Assembly: GCA_009838515.1 (NCBI GenBank)
Contig: VXRL01000002.1
Location: 15,937-79,936, forward strand
Length of the DNA stretch: 64,000 nucleotides
Direction of reading: 5' to 3'
Origin: Terriglobia bacterium
GTDB lineage: Bacteria; Acidobacteriota; Terriglobia; Bryobacterales; UBA6623
Part shown: one piece after another, positions 15,975-24,761 of the stretch
How positions within the stretch are numbered: position 1 is the stretch's first letter
Layout: every line of letters starts with the position of its first letter
The notes under the pieces: model-generated
Database searches by the model: none
What the model saw: only the letters and a program-made list of their open reading frames with translations
What the model was told of the DNA's origin: nothing
Program-made: the position numbers and the translations under genes

Positions 15975-18230
15975 ATGTCTCGCAAGATCGGACCCATTCT
16001 CTGCTGTGTTGCCGTATTGACCTGTGTTGCGACCGTCTCGGGTGCGGCAGCGAGTATTGCGGGCGAGCCAGACTTCCCAGAACACCAGCGCTCGCACTGG
16101 GCCTTCCAGCCGGTAGCCGAGCCGGACATGCCGGCATTCGACACCAATCACCCGATCGATGCGTTCGTGTTGGCGCGCCTGCGCGGCGAGGGGATACGGC
16201 CGGCCGCGAGGGCGGACCGGACCGCGCTGATCCGCCGGGCCACGTTTGACTTGCACGGCCTGCCGCCCACCCCGGCTGAAGTGCAGGCGTTTGTCGAGGA
16301 TGATTCGCCGGATGCTTTCGCCAAGGTGGTCGACCGCCTGCTGGCTTCGCCGCGCTATGGCGAGCGCTGGGCGCGGCACTGGCTCGACCTAGCGCGCTAT
16401 GCCGAGAGCGAGGGCTTCAAGTCGGATGAGACCCGTCCCAACGCCTGGCGCTACCGGGACTACGTGATCGAGTCGCTCAACAGCGACAAGCCTTACGACC
16501 GTTTCGTCCAAGAGCAGATCGCCGGAGACGAGCTGTGGCCGAACGATCCCAAGGCCCGTATTGCAACTGGGTTCAACCGCCACTATGCCGACGAGTCCAA
16601 CGCGGCGATCTTGATGCAGCGGCGACAAGAGGTCCTGCTGGACATCACCGATACGGTCGGCAGCGTGTTCCTAGGGCTGACCTACAGCTGTGCGAAGTGC
16701 CACGACCACAAGTTCGATCCGATTCTGCAAAGCGACTACTACCGTTTGCAGGCGTTCTTCACCAATGTGGCCACCGATGATGAGATCCACTTGCTGACCG
16801 AGCAGCAACGAAGCGAGCGCAAACTCCAGCAAGCGAAATGGGAAGAGGCCACTCACGATATCCGGGCGCAGATGGACGGATTGCTGGAGGCCAAGCGCGC
16901 GGATGCCTTCGAGACGCAAGTGAACCGGCGCTCCCCCGAGACACAGCAGGCTTTTCGCAAGAACGCGGGAAACCGCTCGATGTACGAGAGGCTGCTGTTC
17001 CAGCAGCACATGTGGCAGATGCGCTACCACAACGATGCCAGGCTGGCGAATTCCCTGCCTGACGAGGACAAGGAGCGCTACCGCGAACTAGAAGCGGCGC
17101 TGGCCGAGTTTGACCACGTAAAGCCCGCACCGTTGCCCGTCGGCATGGGTATCCGCGAACTGGGGCCCGAGTCCCCGGCGACGCACGTCCTGTCGTTCGC
17201 CAACTATGCGGCTCCGCTAGAGGAAGTCGAGCCGGGCTATCTCACGCTGTTGGCCCCTGGCCCCGCGGCCTACGCTCCCGCCCTGGATGGGCGCTCGTCG
17301 GGACGTCGCACGGCGCTGGCGGGCTGGCTTACTGGTGCCGACAACCCGCTCACGGCTCGAGTGATGGCCAATCGACTGTGGCACTACCACTTCGGGCAGG
17401 GCATCGTGCGCACGCCCAGCGATTTCGGCCTCATGGGCGAGCCTCCGACACATCCCGAGCTGTTGGATTGGCTGGCGGTAGAGTTCCGGCGCAGCGGCTG
17501 GAGCATCAAGCAGATGCACCGGCTGATCATGAATTCGCAAACCTACCAGCAGTCTTCCGAATTCAGGCAAGCTGCCTCCGAAGAGGATCCCCTGAATCGG
17601 CTCTTGTGGCGATTCCCGCCCCAGCGGCTCGAAGGCGAGGTGATCCGCGATTCGATGCTGGCGGTGGCCGGCCGCCTGAACCACCAGGTCGGCGGACCGA
17701 GCGTCTTTCCCAAGCTCCCCGTGGGTGCGTCCCAGCCGCGCGGCGGGTGGGACGTGCCGGAAAGCCGGCACGCCCAAGACCGCCGCAGCGTGTACGTGTT
17801 CGTGCGCCGCAATTCGCGCTACCCGATGTTGGAGTCGTTCGACATGCCCGACACGCACGAGTCGTGCGCGCGCCGCTCTCTGACCACGACCGCGCCGCAG
17901 GCGCTGGCCCTGCTCAACAGCGAGCACACGCTGGGCTGGGCGCAAGGACTGGCCGGACGCATCTTGGATGCCGCGGGCGCCGATCGTGACCGGCAGATCC
18001 AAGCGGGTTTCGGCTTGACGTATTCGCGGCAGCCCGACGGCTGGGAGAAAGACACGGTGCTGACATTCTTCGAGACCCAGCGCGCCATCATCGCCGAGCG
18101 TGCCGCGGCCGGCGAGCCGCTGTTGCTGCCAGACGTCCTGCCCGCTGGCATGAGTCAGCAGGAGGCTGCCGCAGTGGTGGATTTTGCCCACATGCTGCTG
18201 AACTCGAATGAGTTCGTGTTTAAGAACTGA
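15975..18230 (+). CDS. Secreted DUF1549/DUF1553 (PSD1) protein with CxxCH motif
   Basis: The 751-residue protein has a signal peptide (about 1-30). The DUF1549 domain (about 55-260) includes IDAFVLARLRGEGI, RYGERWARHWLDLARYAESEG and a CAKCHDHKFDPI haem-like motif (Cys 239). The C-terminal DUF1553 domain (about 430-740) has LTARVMANRLWHYHFGQGIV. It lacks the N-terminal PSCyt1 cytochrome domain seen in its paralogue at 57756-60470. It is followed after 32 bp by a DUF1501 gene. The pair is common in planctomycetes and Solibacter-like bacteria and probably acts on complex sugars, but the reaction is unproven. Confidence 0.85.
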   Translation: MSRKIGPILCCVAVLTCVATVSGAAASIAGEPDFPEHQRSHWAFQPVAEPDMPAFDTNHPIDAFVLARLRGEGIRPAARADRTALIRRATFDLHGLPPTPAEVQAFVEDDSPDAFAKVVDRLLASPRYGERWARHWLDLARYAESEGFKSDETRPNAWRYRDYVIESLNSDKPYDRFVQEQIAGDELWPNDPKARIATGFNRHYADESNAAILMQRRQEVLLDITDTVGSVFLGLTYSCAKCHDHKFDPILQSDYYRLQAFFTNVATDDEIHLLTEQQRSERKLQQAKWEEATHDIRAQMDGLLEAKRADAFETQVNRRSPETQQAFRKNAGNRSMYERLLFQQHMWQMRYHNDARLANSLPDEDKERYRELEAALAEFDHVKPAPLPVGMGIRELGPESPATHVLSFANYAAPLEEVEPGYLTLLAPGPAAYAPALDGRSSGRRTALAGWLTGADNPLTARVMANRLWHYHFGQGIVRTPSDFGLMGEPPTHPELLDWLAVEFRRSGWSIKQMHRLIMNSQTYQQSSEFRQAASEEDPLNRLLWRFPPQRLEGEVIRDSMLAVAGRLNHQVGGPSVFPKLPVGASQPRGGWDVPESRHAQDRRSVYVFVRRNSRYPMLESFDMPDTHESCARRSLTTTAPQALALLNSEHTLGWAQGLAGRILDAAGADRDRQIQAGFGLTYSRQPDGWEKDTVLTFFETQRAIIAERAAAGEPLLLPDVLPAGMSQQEAAAVVDFAHMLLNSNEFVFKN

Positions 18231-18262
18231 GGCAACCGGAGTCTTGGCGAGGAGATACTGAC

Positions 18263-19675
18263 ATGTCCGAACGGGCCAGCGATTCGATGGCTGCGAGGTC
18301 GCGTCGCGCGTTCCTGAGCCAAGCCAGCGGCGGCTTGGGCGCATTGGCGCTAGCGGCCGTCCAAGCCCAGCACGGACATGCGGCCCGGGATCCGCTCGCC
18401 CCTCGCGATCCGCATCACGCTCCGAGAGCCAAGTCGGTGATCTGGTGCTTCATGGAGGGCGGTCCGAGCCACATGGACACGTTCGACCCGAAGCCGGCCT
18501 TGGAGAAGTATGCGGGCCAGCCCATGCCAGAGTCCTATGGCCGGCCGCTGACCGCCATGCCGGGCACCGCGCACAACACGCTGATGCCATCCAAGCGGAA
18601 GTGGGCCCAGCACGGGGAGAGCGGCTTGTGGGTGTCGGATTGGTATCCCCACGTCGCGGAGCACGTGGATGATCTGGCGGTCATTCGTTCCTGCACGGCT
18701 GATGGCTTGAACCATGTCGGATCGGTCTGCCAGATGAACACCGGCTCCATCCTGGCCGGGCGCCCCTCGATGGGGGCGTGGGTGACGTACGGGCTGGGAT
18801 CGGCCAATCGCAACCTGCCTACCTACGTCATTCTCAACGACGAGGTGCGCATCAACGGCGCCTCCAAGAATTGGAGCGCAGGGTTCCTGCCCGCCGCCTA
18901 CCAAGGCACGCTGTTCAAGCAAGAGGGCGCTCCGATCCTCAATCTGGAAACTCCCGAATCCGTCGGCGGGCGTCAGCAGCGCGGCAAGTTGGATCTGCTG
19001 GCGGCGCTCAATCGCCACCACAAGGAGAAGTTCCCGCACGAGAGCGAGTTGGACGCGCGGCTGCAGTCCTACGAACTGGCGTTTCGCATGCAGGCGCACG
19101 CGCCGGAAGCAGTCGACCTGGCCCAAGAGAGCGAGGCGACCAAGGAACTCTACGGCATGGGCCAGGAGCACACCGCGACGTACGGCCGGAACCTGTTGCT
19201 GGCGCGCAGGCTCGTGGAGCGGGGCGTTCGGTTCGTTCAGGCCTACTGCGGGGGCTGGGACGCGCACCGGAAGATCGAAGAGAACCACACCAAGTGGTGC
19301 GGCGTCTCAGACAAGCCGATCGCCGGACTGCTCACAGATCTGAAGTCACGCGGGATGCTGGATGAGACCTTGGTGATCTGGGGCGGCGAGTTCGGGCGGA
19401 CGCCGTTTAACGAGGAAGGCGACGGCCGCGACCACAACCCTTGGGGATTCACCATTTGGATGGCGGGCGGCGGCATCAAGGGCGGCCAGACGGTCGGCAC
19501 TACCGACGAACTTGGCTTGCGTGCCGAAGAGTTGCCGTACCACGTGCACGACATCCACGCGACGATCCTGCATCTGTTGGGCCTTGACCACCTGAGCCTG
19601 ACCTACCTGCACAACGGCCGCTCCGAGCGTGCGACCGTCAACGGCGGCAAGCTCATCCAACAGGCGCTCGCTTGA
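18263..19675 (+). CDS. DUF1501 protein (sulfatase-like fold), Tat-exported
   Basis: The 470-residue protein has a twin-arginine-like leader (RSRRAFLSQASGGLGALAL). The alkaline-phosphatase-like core shows SVIWCFMEGGPSHMDTFDPK, then VIWGGEFGRTPFNEEGDGRD and the metal-site-like HVHDIHATILHLLGLDH. DUF1501 proteins resemble sulfatases but lack the CxPxR cysteine. They nearly always pair with a PSD1 protein, as here with the gene 32 bp upstream. A role in periplasmic carbohydrate processing is likely, with the substrate unknown. Confidence 0.88.
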   Translation: MSERASDSMAARSRRAFLSQASGGLGALALAAVQAQHGHAARDPLAPRDPHHAPRAKSVIWCFMEGGPSHMDTFDPKPALEKYAGQPMPESYGRPLTAMPGTAHNTLMPSKRKWAQHGESGLWVSDWYPHVAEHVDDLAVIRSCTADGLNHVGSVCQMNTGSILAGRPSMGAWVTYGLGSANRNLPTYVILNDEVRINGASKNWSAGFLPAAYQGTLFKQEGAPILNLETPESVGGRQQRGKLDLLAALNRHHKEKFPHESELDARLQSYELAFRMQAHAPEAVDLAQESEATKELYGMGQEHTATYGRNLLLARRLVERGVRFVQAYCGGWDAHRKIEENHTKWCGVSDKPIAGLLTDLKSRGMLDETLVIWGGEFGRTPFNEEGDGRDHNPWGFTIWMAGGGIKGGQTVGTTDELGLRAEELPYHVHDIHATILHLLGLDHLSLTYLHNGRSERATVNGGKLIQQALA

Positions 19676-19703
19676 TGTGCCGCGCCGCGTGATACGGTAG
19701 GAT

Positions 19704-21287
19704 TTGCCGCCTCGCGCTAGTTCGCCACGGGGCGAGGTCGAGCCCTCCTCTGCTCCCCGGCCTTCAACGCCGCGGTTGTCGGCGGGGGTGATCCCCTACC
19801 GTTCGGCGCCTGACGGGACCTGCGAGATCTTCTGGGTGCGCCGGTCTGAATCGCTGCGCTTCATGGGCGGCTGGCATGCATTCCCGGGCGGCCGCCTGTC
19901 CGAAACCGACGGCGCGGTCCCGGCTACCGGTTCGGTCGATGGCATGGATGCCTACGACCGCTCCGGTCAGCCCGCGCCCCACACGGCTTGCGCGTTGCGC
20001 GAACTGTTCGAAGAGACGGGCATCCTGGCAGTCTCGGGAAGATTGCCGAGCGTCGGTCAGATCGATCGGGCTCGGGACCGGCTGCTGGCAGAAACGCTTG
20101 ACTTTGGCGCGTGGCTGCGCAGCCACGAGCTCGCGCTCGACGCCTCGCGACTGCGCTTCGCGGGGCGCTGGGTCACGCCCCCTCTATCGCCAGTCCGCTT
20201 CGATGCGACGTTCTTCCTGTTGGAGTGGGAGCGCGACGAGGTCGGCCAGCCCGCTGTCATCCCGGGAGAGTTGGAATGCGGCGAGTGGATTCGCGCCGAA
20301 GAAGCGCTGCTCCGCTGGGACAAGGGTGACGTGCTGCTGGCGCAGCCCACGCTGGAAACGATTCGGGTGCTTGCCGAGCACGGGCCGGACGGGCGCGACC
20401 TGCTATGGCGCTCTCAGTCCCACCAGCCGAACTCGCCCCATTCGATCGAGTTCCGGCCGGGTATCCGCGCGATTCCTCTGGAGGCCCGAACGCTGCCGCC
20501 GGCCACCCACACGAACGCCATGCTGGTCGGCAGCTCCGAATTGGTAGCGATCGATCCTGGCTCGCCCTTGCCCGAGGCGCAACACCGGCTGGCTGAGATC
20601 GTTAGCGAGGAAGCGCGGCGCACAGGCGGGCGGCTATGCGGAATCTGGCTGACGCATCATCACGAAGACCACGTGGGAGGGGTCGAAGCGCTCCGCCGCC
20701 AGTTCGACGTGCCAGTCTGGGCGCACGCATCTACGGCGGCGCGGCTTGCCGGGGCGGGATTGCGCATCGACCGTCGCTTCGAAGGCGGCGAGCTTGTCAC
20801 GCTCGCCGGCAGCCCGCCGCTGAGACTCCGAGTCCTGCACACGCCCGGACACGCCAGCGGCCACCTGTGCTTTTTCGAGGAGCGGACGCTCACGTTGCTC
20901 TGCGGCGACATGCTTTCCGGCTACGGGACTGTGGTGATCAACCCGCCGGACGGGAGCATGATCGAGTACTTGGAGTCGCTCGAACGGCTGGCGGGCCTGG
21001 GGGCGAGGGTCATTCTGCCCAGTCACGGGACGATGATGCGGGACGCTCGCAAAGCCTTGACGGCGGCGCGGAAGCACAGGTTATGGCGCGAAGATCGCGT
21101 CTTCGATGCCTGGCGGGCCGGCCAGCGCGACCCGGCAGCGATGCTGGACACGGTATACGACGAAATCGATCCCCGCGCACGGCCGCTCGCGGTGAGGCAG
21201 ATCCTCGCGCACTTGGAGCGGCTAGCGGCTGTCGGGCGGATACCGCCCTTACCCGCGGAAGTCCGCGTGCAGCTAGGCCGCGGCTGA
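19704..21287 (+). CDS. Nudix hydrolase fused to a metallo-beta-lactamase-fold hydrolase
   Basis: Residues about 25-230 are a Nudix domain. GGWHAFPGGRLSETD and ALRELFEETG form a Nudix box split by about 30 residues, as in NUDT19/CoA-diphosphatase-like proteins. Residues about 265-470 are an MBL domain (ATHTNAMLVGSSELVAIDPG, THHHEDHVGG near 317, TPGHASGHLCFF, CGDMLSG), closest to LACTB2-type enzymes. The remainder is helical. Possible roles are CoA or acyl-CoA turnover plus thioester, or RNA, hydrolysis. The start is uncertain: TTG 19704 gives a Pro-rich N-tail, with later starts possible. Confidence 0.82.
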   Translation: MPPRASSPRGEVEPSSAPRPSTPRLSAGVIPYRSAPDGTCEIFWVRRSESLRFMGGWHAFPGGRLSETDGAVPATGSVDGMDAYDRSGQPAPHTACALRELFEETGILAVSGRLPSVGQIDRARDRLLAETLDFGAWLRSHELALDASRLRFAGRWVTPPLSPVRFDATFFLLEWERDEVGQPAVIPGELECGEWIRAEEALLRWDKGDVLLAQPTLETIRVLAEHGPDGRDLLWRSQSHQPNSPHSIEFRPGIRAIPLEARTLPPATHTNAMLVGSSELVAIDPGSPLPEAQHRLAEIVSEEARRTGGRLCGIWLTHHHEDHVGGVEALRRQFDVPVWAHASTAARLAGAGLRIDRRFEGGELVTLAGSPPLRLRVLHTPGHASGHLCFFEERTLTLLCGDMLSGYGTVVINPPDGSMIEYLESLERLAGLGARVILPSHGTMMRDARKALTAARKHRLWREDRVFDAWRAGQRDPAAMLDTVYDEIDPRARPLAVRQILAHLERLAAVGRIPPLPAEVRVQLGRG

Positions 21288-21338
21288 TACTTCGCGGTTC
21301 CCGAGAGCCGCGTCGCCGGCGCTGCTACGCTGAAGCCA

Positions 21339-21989
21339 ATGTTCGAGGGTTCGCAACCGGCGCTGCGCAAGGTTTGCGGCGTTACCCGCCCCGCGGATGC
21401 CGTCCAGGCTGCGCGGTCCGGCGCGAATGCGATCGGCCTGATCTTCTATCCGCGCAGCTTGCGTGCCGTGACGCCGGAAAGCGCGCGCGAAATCGTGGAA
21501 GCGCTGCCAGAGGACGTGCTAAAGGTCGGTGTCTTCGTGTCTGAGAGTCCGGCAGCCGTGGCCGATACGGTAGGCCGGGCCGGCCTCGACGTCGCGCAGC
21601 TTCACGGAGACGAGAGCCCGGCAGATTGCGATTCGCTGCGCAGGGCTGCGGGGGGCGGTCTCAACATCTGGAAGGCTGTTCGGGTCGGATCACAGTTCGA
21701 CGACGCGAGGCTGGGCGAGTTCGAGGTTGAAGCGTTCCTGTTGGACACTGCCGTGGAGGGCAGTCACGGCGGCACCGGAACCACGTTTCCGTGGCATCTG
21801 GCTGTGCCCGCCAAGCGCTACGGCAAGGTCGTGCTGGCGGGCGGACTGCACGGCGGCAACGTGGCAGATGCCGTCCGCGCTGTCCGGCCGTGGGGCGTTG
21901 ACGCCAGTTCTCTGCTGGAGTCGCGCCCCGGCGTGAAGGATCCGCAGAAAGTGGCGCGCTATCTCGCCGCCGCTCAGTGCAAGGGATAG
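21339..21989 (+). CDS. trpF: Phosphoribosylanthranilate isomerase
   Basis: Tryptophan pathway step 3, an Amadori rearrangement in a TIM barrel. LRKVCGVTRPADAVQAARSG contains the catalytic Cys, AIGLIFYPRSLRAV follows, LLDTAVEGSHGGTGTTFPW has the Asp and phosphate loop, and VLAGGLHGGNV ends the barrel. The 216-residue length is normal. It lies about 21 kb from trpB, so the trp genes are dispersed. The next gene overlaps its 3' end. Confidence 0.93.
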   Translation: MFEGSQPALRKVCGVTRPADAVQAARSGANAIGLIFYPRSLRAVTPESAREIVEALPEDVLKVGVFVSESPAAVADTVGRAGLDVAQLHGDESPADCDSLRRAAGGGLNIWKAVRVGSQFDDARLGEFEVEAFLLDTAVEGSHGGTGTTFPWHLAVPAKRYGKVVLAGGLHGGNVADAVRAVRPWGVDASSLLESRPGVKDPQKVARYLAAAQCKG

Positions 21990-22387
21990 CTTCGGTGTTT
22001 GCCGTGGGCGGTCGCGGCCGCTTCATCGTCGGGGACGTCTTGGCGACTTCCTCAGCATGCGCGCTGATTGCGACTATTGCGGGACTAGTGGTACCAGCGG
22101 GGTGGACGGCTTGGGCGGCAATGGCCGCGGGCATGCTGGCGGGAATGGTGCTGGCGGTCCCTTGCTGGCTCGTCGCCGGACTCTGGCTGGGAATGATAGA
22201 GCCGATGCTCCAGATCATGCTGGGCGGGATGCTGGCCGGCATGGCCGGAGGAATGGCTGCCGTCAGCGAGGTTCGGTCCGATATCGTCGGGCTCTTGCTG
22301 CTGGGAGTGGCCTGCGGCGCGGCTACATCTCTGGCGACTGCATGTGCCGACTGGGCGTTGCGCAGATGGGGGAGCGAATGTCCCTGA
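21977..22387 (+). CDS. Small polytopic membrane protein
   Basis: The frame starts at GTG 21977 inside the trpF end (GTG 21995 is an alternative). It gives about 130 residues with four hydrophobic segments (ALIATIAGLVVPAGWTAW, AAGMLAGMVLAVPCWLVAG, MLGGMLAGMAGGMAAV, VGLLLLGVACGAATSLA). The Met/Gly-rich spans suit a tightly packed membrane protein. It overlaps the methyltransferase start by 10 nt. Function unknown. Confidence 0.6.
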   Translation: MQGIASVFAVGGRGRFIVGDVLATSSACALIATIAGLVVPAGWTAWAAMAAGMLAGMVLAVPCWLVAGLWLGMIEPMLQIMLGGMLAGMAGGMAAVSEVRSDIVGLLLLGVACGAATSLATACADWALRRWGSECP

Positions 22388-22989
22388 CTGACCGCGCGAA
22401 GTGGAACGGCGCGGCTGGATCCTACGATGGCTTTATCGCGCGCGCGGCCGAGCGTCGCTGGGCGCGTTTCAAGACCGAATTGTTCAGCAGCATGAGCGGA
22501 CGGGTGCTATTCGTTGCTGCCGGGACGGGCATCGATTTTCAGTTCTTCCCGCCCGGCCGCTCGATCGAGGCGGTGGATGTGAGCGAGCGGATGCTGGAGC
22601 GTGCCGCCATGCGCAGCCGCGAGTACGACGGGCAGATCCGGTTGCACCAAATGGACGTTCGGCAACTGGCCTTCCAAGACGAGTCATTCGATCAGGCCTA
22701 CACCTCATGCACGTTCTGTTCGGTATCGGAGCCTGTCGAGGGCCTGTCCCAGCTCAGGCGCGTGTTGCGCCCCGGCGGTACGCTGCGCATGTTCGAGCAC
22801 ACTGGCAGCCGCTGGTTCCCGTTTAACGCCATGCTGCACGCGTGCACTCCGTTCACGCGCCGCTACGGGCCCGCGATGAACCGGCCCACGGTCGAAAACG
22901 TCGGCAAGGCCGGGTTCGAGGTCCAATCCGTCACCCCGCACTATCTCGACGTAGTGAAGAGCATCGAGGCTCGCAAGCCTGTCGGCTGA
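22378..22989 (+). CDS. SAM-dependent methyltransferase (class I, UbiE-like)
   Basis: The 203-residue product starts at ATG 22378 behind GGGGGAG, overlapping the membrane protein. KWNGAAGSYDGFI is typical of the family N-terminus, RVLFVAAGTGIDFQFFP is SAM motif I, and DESFDQAYTSCTFCSVSE and LRRVLRPGGTLRMFEH are later motifs. Small lipophilic acceptors such as phospholipids or quinones are usual for this group. Coupling with a membrane protein fits a membrane substrate, but this is inference. Confidence 0.82.
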   Translation: MSLTDRAKWNGAAGSYDGFIARAAERRWARFKTELFSSMSGRVLFVAAGTGIDFQFFPPGRSIEAVDVSERMLERAAMRSREYDGQIRLHQMDVRQLAFQDESFDQAYTSCTFCSVSEPVEGLSQLRRVLRPGGTLRMFEHTGSRWFPFNAMLHACTPFTRRYGPAMNRPTVENVGKAGFEVQSVTPHYLDVVKSIEARKPVG

Positions 22990-23013
22990 GGCCCGGAGCC
23001 GCCGATAGCGAAG

Positions 23014-23388
23014 TTACTTGTGGGTGTTGGTGGCTTCGGACACGTAGTCGACCTGACCGCGGAACACCGCGCCCTTCTCGACGACGAATTCGCTGGTCGT
23101 GGTCAATTTCCCCGTCATGACCGCGGTACCAGTGAACCTAGCGCCCTTCAGCCCAGTGACGCTGCCCTTGACCTGACCTGAAACCGAGACCTTGGCGGCA
23201 ACTATGTCTGCTTCGACCTCGGCATTCTCGGCCACGGCGACTTCATTCGACTTGGACTCGATGCTTCCCTTGAACTTTCCGGCAATCAATAGTGGCTCGT
23301 CCGCGACGATATCTCCTATCAGGCGAGTAGTGCTGCCCAGGCGCGAGCCGGAGCTTTGATCGGAAGCAGACGGGGAAATACTAGCCAT
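23014..23388 (-). CDS. Bactofilin
   Basis: The 124-residue protein has the DUF583 core at about residues 20-110: STTRLIGDIVADEPLLIAG, repeated short beta turns (EVEADIVAAKVSVSGQVKGS) and a Lys/Thr-rich tail. Bactofilins polymerise into beta-helical filaments that position cell-wall enzymes or organise polarity. The gene stands alone between convergent neighbours, so no partner can be named. Confidence 0.9.
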   Translation of the reverse strand: MASISPSASDQSSGSRLGSTTRLIGDIVADEPLLIAGKFKGSIESKSNEVAVAENAEVEADIVAAKVSVSGQVKGSVTGLKGARFTGTAVMTGKLTTTSEFVVEKGAVFRGQVDYVSEATNTHK

Positions 23389-23447
23389 GTCCCAATGTTA
23401 GCAAGGCTAGCGAACAGCTTACGCCCCGCTCTTTTCTGGGCCTTGAG

Positions 23448-24689
23448 CTAGGTCTTGACGATTCGCTGCCTGCGCCGATCCCAGGCCAGAGACTTCTTCT
23501 TGCGGAACGATTCAACCGTCATCTGGCAGGCCATCGAGACGTTAAACGCGAACTCTGCGTCGCACTTGAGGGCCTCGCCGGCGCGGATCGCGTTGTGGAG
23601 ATTGTGGTGGTGCAGCGCCATGTTCTCGCCGCCGCTCTTCTGGTGCAGGCGGGCCTGGACATCGCTCTCGTGGATCGGTTCCGGCTCTAGGCTAAATCCG
23701 TCCCGGGTGAACTCAATCGTGCCCTTGTTGCCGCGGATGACGTGGCGGATCTTGGACTGATTCGCCAAGGATGAGACCAGCAGAACGTTGACGCCTTCGG
23801 GATACTCCAGCAGGGCGTTGAACGTGTCGGGCACCTCCGCTCCGCCGTTGAAGAAATACTGGCCGCCGGTCGCGACCACCCGCGAAGGCACTGTCAAGCC
23901 GCATGCGCGAACGATGCGCGCGAGCCGGTGCACGAACAGATCGGTGGCTATGCCGCCCGAATAGTCCCAGTAGCGCCGCCACGAGAAGAAGCGTGCGGGA
24001 TCCCAGGGCCGCTTCTTGGCCTTGCCGAGGTAAGTCTTCCAGTCGAGATTGACGCCGGGCTTGACGTCTGGATCCGGATCCTTGACCCAGAAATCCTCGA
24101 GATGGTTGCGCGAGTAATCGATGTGGGCCATCACCACCTTGCCAATGGCTCCTTGCTTGATCAAATCGGCGGCGGTCTCGTAGGAGTCGTCGGACATGCC
24201 CTGGATTCCGCATTGCAGGGCGATGCCGGTGCTCCGCACCTTCTTCACGACCGCCAGCCCCTCGTCGATCGAATAGGTCAGCGGCTTCTCCACGTAGACG
24301 TGCAGGCCCGCGTCGGCCGCGTCCAAGGTGATGGGCGCGTGCCAGTGCTCGGGCACCGAGATGGTCACGTAGTCGAGGCCGGAATGCTCCAGCAGCCGAC
24401 GGTAGTCCTTGAAGGGCTTGCCGCCGGTGAATTCGGCCGCTGCCTCGCGCCGCGGATCGTAGATATCGCAGACCGCGGCGATCTCGACGTTGTCGGGTTC
24501 GGCCAGCCTCTTCAAGGCCCGCATGTGGCCGTTGGCGTTGCCGCCGGCACCGATGACGCCGACATGCAGGCGCTCGTTGGCACCGACGATCCGGGCGGCG
24601 CTCTTCGCGGTCAGAGCCCGTTGGGCGGCGGCTGCCGCAGTGGCGCCGGCGACGAAAGTGCGGCGGCTAAGGCTTGGCGAGGTAGGCAT
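23448..24689 (-). CDS. Tat-exported Gfo/Idh/MocA oxidoreductase
   Basis: A Tat leader (LSRRTFVAGATAAAAAQRAL) precedes a Rossmann domain (LHVGVIGAGGNANGHMRAL, about 40-165) with the EKP motif (GLHVYVEKPLTYSIDEG). A C-terminal alpha/beta dimerisation domain contains the GGIATDLFVHRLARI segment carrying the catalytic His. The 413-residue length is typical. It would oxidise a sugar or sugar acid with a tightly bound NAD(P), folded before export. Similar proteins are encoded at 35498 and 49822. Confidence 0.88.
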   Translation of the reverse strand: MPTSPSLSRRTFVAGATAAAAAQRALTAKSAARIVGANERLHVGVIGAGGNANGHMRALKRLAEPDNVEIAAVCDIYDPRREAAAEFTGGKPFKDYRRLLEHSGLDYVTISVPEHWHAPITLDAADAGLHVYVEKPLTYSIDEGLAVVKKVRSTGIALQCGIQGMSDDSYETAADLIKQGAIGKVVMAHIDYSRNHLEDFWVKDPDPDVKPGVNLDWKTYLGKAKKRPWDPARFFSWRRYWDYSGGIATDLFVHRLARIVRACGLTVPSRVVATGGQYFFNGGAEVPDTFNALLEYPEGVNVLLVSSLANQSKIRHVIRGNKGTIEFTRDGFSLEPEPIHESDVQARLHQKSGGENMALHHHNLHNAIRAGEALKCDAEFAFNVSMACQMTVESFRKKKSLAWDRRRQRIVKT

Positions 24690-24761
24690 ATCTGCAACTC
24701 ATAGTACGGCATCACCGTGCCTTTGACCACTCAACACCAGGGGCGCTGGTAGCCTGAATTG

